From Crenothrix polyspora (lineage in GTDB: Bacteria > Pseudomonadota > Gammaproteobacteria > Methylococcales > Methylomonadaceae): DNA of 9,623 nt. Location: contig CAMDOP010000113.1 in assembly GCA_945903675.1 (NCBI GenBank), forward strand, positions 1 to 9,623, in the 5' to 3' direction. Below the pieces are notes generated by a model. That model was not told where the DNA came from. It did no database searches and worked only from the letters and a program-made list of their open reading frames with translations. Positions 6,563 through 9,623 of the stretch are shown piece by piece. The stretch's first letter is position 1. The number at the start of each line of letters is the position of its first letter. Position numbers and translations under genes: made by a program.

Positions 6563-7297
6563 TTACCAGGGGATTATTTTTAAACTAGGTTTTTTGTACT
6601 GTATTTTTTTATCAGGTTGAACTTCAATAGCACTGACTTGAGCATCTACCAACTCTAGGTCATCAGGGTTTCTTAAAGTCAACTGTATGGTGCCTTCCTG
6701 CATCGCTTGAACAATAATCTCAGCCTGCTCGGGTTTTAATTCCAAAGTGACTGCTCTAACAATGGCGGGTTTATCTTTTTCTTGCGAGACTTCTTGGTCG
6801 ACTGCCAACACATTAATATTTTGCAATAATGTTTTGGTTATGGCTCGATTGCTAGAGTGCTCTTTTTTGGTTGATAAAATATCGACATTGTTGCCGGGTA
6901 AAATAAAACCCGCAACCCCTACTACATCATCTACCCGCACTGAAATGGCGCGATAGTCTTTGGAGATTAATCCGGAAAGGGTACTGCCACCGACATGCTC
7001 GGACATTCTTTTTTCAGTGATCGGTTCATCGGGAAAATAGTTGTTTTTGGTTACTTTACCCACTACTTGTTCTTTTGAAGAAAAAGACCCTTGAGGCACT
7101 GAATTACCAGGCCAAGCAAGCACTTTAATTTGCGCATCTTCCAATTTAACACCGTAAGGTATTTCAACCGCCGCAACTACCACAGACGTAGTTTTATCAG
7201 GCACCGCTCTGGCCTGTATCCAAAAATTAGCAACCCATGCTGCCAATACTGCCAATAACAAAGCAATACTGAACATAATTATAAAACGCCTGTTCAT
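6563..7297 (-). CDS. cpaB: Flp pilus assembly protein CpaB/RcpC
   Basis: The 244-residue CpaB/RcpC protein has an N-terminal signal anchor (MNRRFIIMFSIALLLAVLAAWVANFW). A SAF-like domain follows (about residues 38-97: SVVVAAVEIPYGVKLEDAQI, then the PITEKRM region). The C-terminal RcpC domain (about 110-225) contains YRAISVRVDDVVGVAGFILPGNNVDIL and RAVTLELKPEQAEIIVQAMQEGTIQLTLRNP, split by a charged loop (HSSNRAITK). The family is periplasmic and assists the secretin, possibly by contacting peptidoglycan. A longer frame to 7345 is rejected: ATG at 7297 has AAGGA 7 bases upstream and starts directly with the membrane anchor. It lies 16 bases after the AAA+ ATPase gene and 81 bases before rcpA, the usual cpaB-cpaC order. 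Confidence 0.93.
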   Translation of the reverse strand: MNRRFIIMFSIALLLAVLAAWVANFWIQARAVPDKTTSVVVAAVEIPYGVKLEDAQIKVLAWPGNSVPQGSFSSKEQVVGKVTKNNYFPDEPITEKRMSEHVGGSTLSGLISKDYRAISVRVDDVVGVAGFILPGNNVDILSTKKEHSSNRAITKTLLQNINVLAVDQEVSQEKDKPAIVRAVTLELKPEQAEIIVQAMQEGTIQLTLRNPDDLELVDAQVSAIEVQPDKKIQYKKPSLKIIPW

Positions 7298-7313
7298 TTC
7301 GTTATCCTTAAAG

Positions 7314-8582
7314 CTATAAATCAATAAAGTAAGTATTCCAAGCAAGCATGATGTTGGCTTTGCTTAAAACCCCTTTATTTTTATTAAATGCTGCCATATC
7401 CAAGCCTATGTCAATCAGATCAATTGGCTGACAAGGTAAAAATGCTCGTTTTGTTTGTGCATAAGAGTCAAAGACCCATTCCAGCACCCCTTCTTCAACC
7501 GTTATCTTGCGATCCGTGCAAACATTTTTCCATATTTGCGTAAACTGCACTTTAAGAATAGTAGAAAATTGAATTTTGTAAGCTAAGCGCCTTAAAAAAG
7601 CTTCATCTGCTAATTCGAGAGGATGTAAATTGGTTGAAAACACCAAGACAGTATCAAACGGAACAGGAAAGTGTTGGCCGGTACCCAAGATAAGATAATC
7701 CAGGTGCGCTTCCATAGGTACAATCCAACGGTTTAACAAATCAATCGGCGGCATACGTTGACGCCCCAAATCATCAACAATATAAATGCCATTATTGGCT
7801 TTTAACTGAATAGGGGCTTGGTTTAAGCGAGTGACTGGATCATAACGCAGCTCCAATCTGTCCATCGTTAACTCGCCACCACTGATAGCCACCGGACGCT
7901 CACATAAAATTAAGCGTTGATCGGTGCGCGCTTCAAATTGAAAACTGGTTTTCTCGCTGGCCTTATAAACGGGGGTATGAATTAAGGGATCAAAGAACTG
8001 AATAATCTCCCTACCTACTGCAATAGCATAAGGAAGATGGATAGGCCCGCCCAAACAATGCGCTAGTCGCTTGCAAATAAAAGTTTTTCCGCTACCTGCC
8101 GGACCATACACCATAATGGCGCGACCGGAATGTAAAGCAGGGCCTAATTGATCATATAAGTGTTCTTCAAGAACAATATCAGCAAAAACGGCTTTTAATT
8201 CCGCTTTGCTTATCGAATTGTTAAACACCGATTGGGCTTCAACCAATTGACGGTAATGCTCAATAGTAATAGGCGCACGGCCAATGTAGCCACTGCGTAA
8301 ATAGGCTTTTTGTGCTTCGGCACGGCCACTGTCCGTTAACTGATAACGTACGCCAGTACTGTTTTCTTTTGCTGCTAATACTTCAAGTCGGGAGTCATTT
8401 CTAAGAAGATCCAAAATGCCCTGCATTAGATTACCTGTTAAAGCCATTCGATCAGTCAACTGGTGCAAATCAAGGGCACCGCTGTCATAAAAATGTTTTA
8501 AGGTTAAATCCAATAATAATTCCAGATCAAGATGGCTTTCTTCCCGTGTACGGGGTTGTTTTATTAGCGTTAAAAGTGGCAT
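7314..8582 (-). CDS. AAA+ ATPase with N-terminal winged-helix-like region, Tad-operon associated
   Basis: This 422-residue cytoplasmic protein is not one of the core Tad components. Residues about 20-90 look like a winged-helix region (DLELLLDLTLKHFYDSGALDLHQLTDRMAL..., ending YQLTDSGRAEAQK), followed by a linker (YIGRAPITIEHYRQLVEAQ). The AAA+ core has Walker A GPAGSGKT (160-167), Walker B IYIVDD (266-271, Asp where many AAA+ proteins have Glu), sensor-1-like LVFSTNL (313-319) and an arginine-finger-like DEAFLRRLAYKI (326-337). The pattern recalls MoxR/dynein-related AAA+ proteins. It is not TadA/CpaF, as it lacks the Asp and His boxes of secretion ATPases. ATG at 8582 overlaps the tadV end by 13 bases and has no good ribosome binding site, suggesting coupling; a TTG at 8609 is the alternative. 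A role as remodelling or regulatory ATPase of the pilus is inferred only from its place in the operon. Confidence 0.8.
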   Translation of the reverse strand: MPLLTLIKQPRTREESHLDLELLLDLTLKHFYDSGALDLHQLTDRMALTGNLMQGILDLLRNDSRLEVLAAKENSTGVRYQLTDSGRAEAQKAYLRSGYIGRAPITIEHYRQLVEAQSVFNNSISKAELKAVFADIVLEEHLYDQLGPALHSGRAIMVYGPAGSGKTFICKRLAHCLGGPIHLPYAIAVGREIIQFFDPLIHTPVYKASEKTSFQFEARTDQRLILCERPVAISGGELTMDRLELRYDPVTRLNQAPIQLKANNGIYIVDDLGRQRMPPIDLLNRWIVPMEAHLDYLILGTGQHFPVPFDTVLVFSTNLHPLELADEAFLRRLAYKIQFSTILKVQFTQIWKNVCTDRKITVEEGVLEWVFDSYAQTKRAFLPCQPIDLIDIGLDMAAFNKNKGVLSKANIMLAWNTYFIDL

Positions 8583-9112
8583 AAATGATTTATAAATTCT
8601 GACGTGCAAAGAGTTGGATAGATAACATAACCAGTTGCCAACATAATGGCGGGTGCTAGGGGCAAGCGTTGCCCTGCAGCTTCAGAACTGTCTGGTTTTT
8701 GATAGGAAACTATCCCAGCAAATAAACCATAAAGAAGTGTCTTATACCTGACTAGCAGTTTAACTAAATCGCCTTGCTGGATGACAAAAAGCAAAGCCAT
8801 CACAAACATGACCAGATAACTGTATAAGACCACGTCCACGATTTTGTCAAAACCGACTACACAGCCTATGGCAGCCATTAATTTGGTATCACCTGCACCC
8901 ATGCTGCCGAACACATAGCCTGGTAACATCAGTAACAAGCCAACGCCAAAGCCAAAACTACTGGCTTGTATATCCAAACCTTCGACTGCAAAATAATTCC
9001 AACTGATACTTGAAATAAGTAGCAATAAAGATAGCCAGTTGGGTATTTTTTGAAAGGCTATATCGTAAATGGATGCGATTATTAGGAATAAAATAAGGGC
9101 GGGGAATATCAT
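8570..9112 (-). CDS. tadV: Prepilin peptidase TadV/CpaA (A24 family)
   Basis: This 180-residue, multi-helix inner-membrane aspartyl protease should cleave the leaders of Flp and the TadE-type proteins. The two catalytic aspartates are visible: D17 in IYDIAFQKIPNWL and D75 in the GAGDTK (GxGD) motif. RLPLAPAIMLATG near residue 155 matches the conserved C-terminal helix of the family. It lacks the N-terminal zinc/methylation domain of PilD-type enzymes, as expected for TadV. ATG at 9112 is chosen: an in-frame TTG at 9124 would add four residues, and neither has a strong ribosome binding site. The gene follows flp after a 171-base gap holding a terminator, and overlaps the AAA+ ATPase start by 13 bases. 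Confidence 0.93.
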   Translation of the reverse strand: MIFPALILFLIIASIYDIAFQKIPNWLSLLLLISSISWNYFAVEGLDIQASSFGFGVGLLLMLPGYVFGSMGAGDTKLMAAIGCVVGFDKIVDVVLYSYLVMFVMALLFVIQQGDLVKLLVRYKTLLYGLFAGIVSYQKPDSSEAAGQRLPLAPAIMLATGYVIYPTLCTSEFINHLCHF

Positions 9113-9133
9113 GTTCGTAAACAACTTAGTGAA

Positions 9134-9150
9134 TTTAATTGAGAATTAAA
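9134..9150. repeat. AT-only inverted repeat upstream of tadV
   Basis: TTTAATT and AATTAAA flank GAG as a perfect 7-bp inverted repeat, 22-38 bases upstream of the tadV start and after the flp terminator. It could be an operator for a promoter serving tadV onward, but in AT-rich DNA chance is a fair explanation. I see no convincing -35/-10 pair in the gap 9113-9208. Confidence 0.3.
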
Positions 9151-9208
9151 ATGATGAACTACTTTTATAATGCAAATTTTAATGCGCCATCATGTGTCGT
9201 AAACTGAT

Positions 9209-9254
9209 AAAAAACTTCTCTATCTCGTATTAAAGTCTAAGAGAGAGAAGTTTT
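9209..9254 (-). terminator. Rho-independent terminator after flp
   Basis: On the minus strand AAAACTTCTCT (plus 9254-9244) pairs perfectly over 11 bp with AGAGAAGTTTT (plus 9221-9211), with three further pairs past a 2-base bulge, followed by a run of six T. It begins about 30 bases after the flp stop. The plus strand also reads into TTTTATTTTT, so the hairpin could work both ways. It should make flp a short abundant transcript, with partial readthrough or a new promoter feeding tadV onward. Confidence 0.8.
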
Positions 9255-9283
9255 ATTTTTCTACATTGAGAATATACTTGCCG

Positions 9284-9469
9284 TTAGTAAGTTTTAGTCA
9301 TGAGAGCTGATATTTGGCCAATGCCACTGTTCATGGCAGTTTGTAAAGTACTCCAAAAAACGACAGCTATAATAGCAGCCAAAACTGCGGCAACCATTAT
9401 CCACTCTACGGCTTCTGCACCTTGTTCATCGGCCAAAAATTTTTTTAATTTACGCATACTATTTTTCAT
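9284..9469 (-). CDS. flp: Flp-type (type IVb) major pilin
   Basis: The 61-residue prepilin has a 17-residue basic leader (MKNSMRKLKKFLADEQG), then AEAVEW and a hydrophobic helix (IMVAAVLAAIIAVVFW), ending in a short polar tail (GIGQISALMTKTY). The expected TadV cleavage is after Gly17, giving a 44-residue mature pilin with the conserved Glu at position +5. Position +6 is Trp instead of the usual Tyr (Flp motif G/XXXXEY). AAGGA lies 6 bases before ATG 9469, a good ribosome binding site. It is the first gene of the cluster and the only Flp gene in the window. Its own terminator follows, consistent with high expression of the major subunit. Confidence 0.93.
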   Translation of the reverse strand: MKNSMRKLKKFLADEQGAEAVEWIMVAAVLAAIIAVVFWSTLQTAMNSGIGQISALMTKTY

Positions 9470-9623
9470 ATCTTTTCCTTTGTTAATAATTAACGTGTTG
9501 AAATATATTTGATTGGTGGCTCCGAAATGATAATTTGCAACTAAGTAGTCGTTATTTTTATCTCAGAGAATAAAACAGGTAATAAGCTTTTTTAAATTAC
9601 CTACAATAAGAGTAGGTGGTTTT
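9470..9623 (-). promoter_or_regulatory. Upstream region of flp, probable promoter and leader
   Basis: This AT-rich stretch of about 150 bases has no coding potential I can support. Apart from the ribosome binding site (9476-9480) and the paired hairpins near the right edge, I find no convincing sigma-70 or sigma-54 promoter. The flp/tad promoter is expected here by position. The right edge cuts whatever lies upstream. Confidence 0.45.
9577..9617 (-). promoter_or_regulatory. Two mutually exclusive hairpins upstream of flp
   Basis: On the minus strand ACCTAC (plus 9617-9612) can pair with GTAGGT (plus 9604-9599). The same GTAGGT is continuous with AGGTAAT (plus 9602-9596), which can instead pair with the later ATTACCT (plus 9583-9577), after which GTTTTA follows. 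The shared middle arm makes the two hairpins alternatives, as in attenuators. It may equally be the terminator of a gene beyond the window edge. Confidence 0.35.

Noticed and set aside
9555..9580. Inverted repeat around CTC/GAG upstream of flp
   Set aside because: Only four pairs around a one-base loop, with mismatches beyond; it cannot form a stable hairpin.
1..9623. CRISPR array, tRNA, insertion sequence, phage or defence genes
   Set aside because: No repeat-spacer pattern, cloverleaf, transposase or phage-like protein is visible; almost all sequence is explained by the pilus cluster and its two neighbours.

Overview
The window is dominated by one minus-strand Tad/Flp (type IVb, tight adherence) pilus gene cluster, transcribed from right to left between about 9470 and 1126. 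AT-rich coding DNA, methionine-salvage mtnC at the left edge and gammaproteobacterial-looking Tad proteins suggest a gammaproteobacterium. A methanotroph-like (Methylococcales) host is possible but is only a guess.

Layout in order of transcription: flp, the pilin (9469-9284), followed by a hairpin terminator (about 9209-9254); tadV prepilin peptidase (9112-8570); an AAA+ ATPase with an N-terminal winged-helix-like region that is not one of the core Tad proteins (8582-7314); cpaB/rcpC (7297-6563); the secretin cpaC/rcpA (6481-4901); a small lipoprotein with a tandem 13-residue CPEHG repeat (4901-4563); a TadG-like minor pilus protein with ten cysteines (4475-3306); two TadE-type pseudopilin-like proteins (3309-2851 and 2854-2357); and tadZ/cpaE (2307-1126). 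Most genes overlap or are separated by fewer than about 90 bases, which fits one operon with flp as a separately terminated first cistron. A weak terminator candidate lies just past tadZ. Left of it are an isoprenylcysteine-methyltransferase-like membrane protein (994-374, minus strand) and the 3' end of mtnC (1-315, plus strand, running off the window).

How the parts should work together, from knowledge of the family: TadV cleaves Flp and the TadE-type proteins; RcpA forms the outer-membrane channel, with RcpC/CpaB and probably the lipoprotein as periplasmic or outer-membrane accessories; TadZ places the machine at its cellular site; the TadE/F/G proteins are minor pilus or tip components. 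The window has no motor ATPase (TadA/CpaF), no inner-membrane platform (TadB/TadC) and no TPR lipoprotein (TadD). Because the left side is closed by a convergent housekeeping gene, these must lie to the right of the window, elsewhere in the genome, or be absent.

I see no rRNA, tRNA, CRISPR, insertion sequence or phage gene. The unusual points are the AAA+ ATPase inside the operon, the CPEHG-repeat lipoprotein, the cysteine-rich TadG-like protein, and several compact inverted repeats in the few intergenic gaps.
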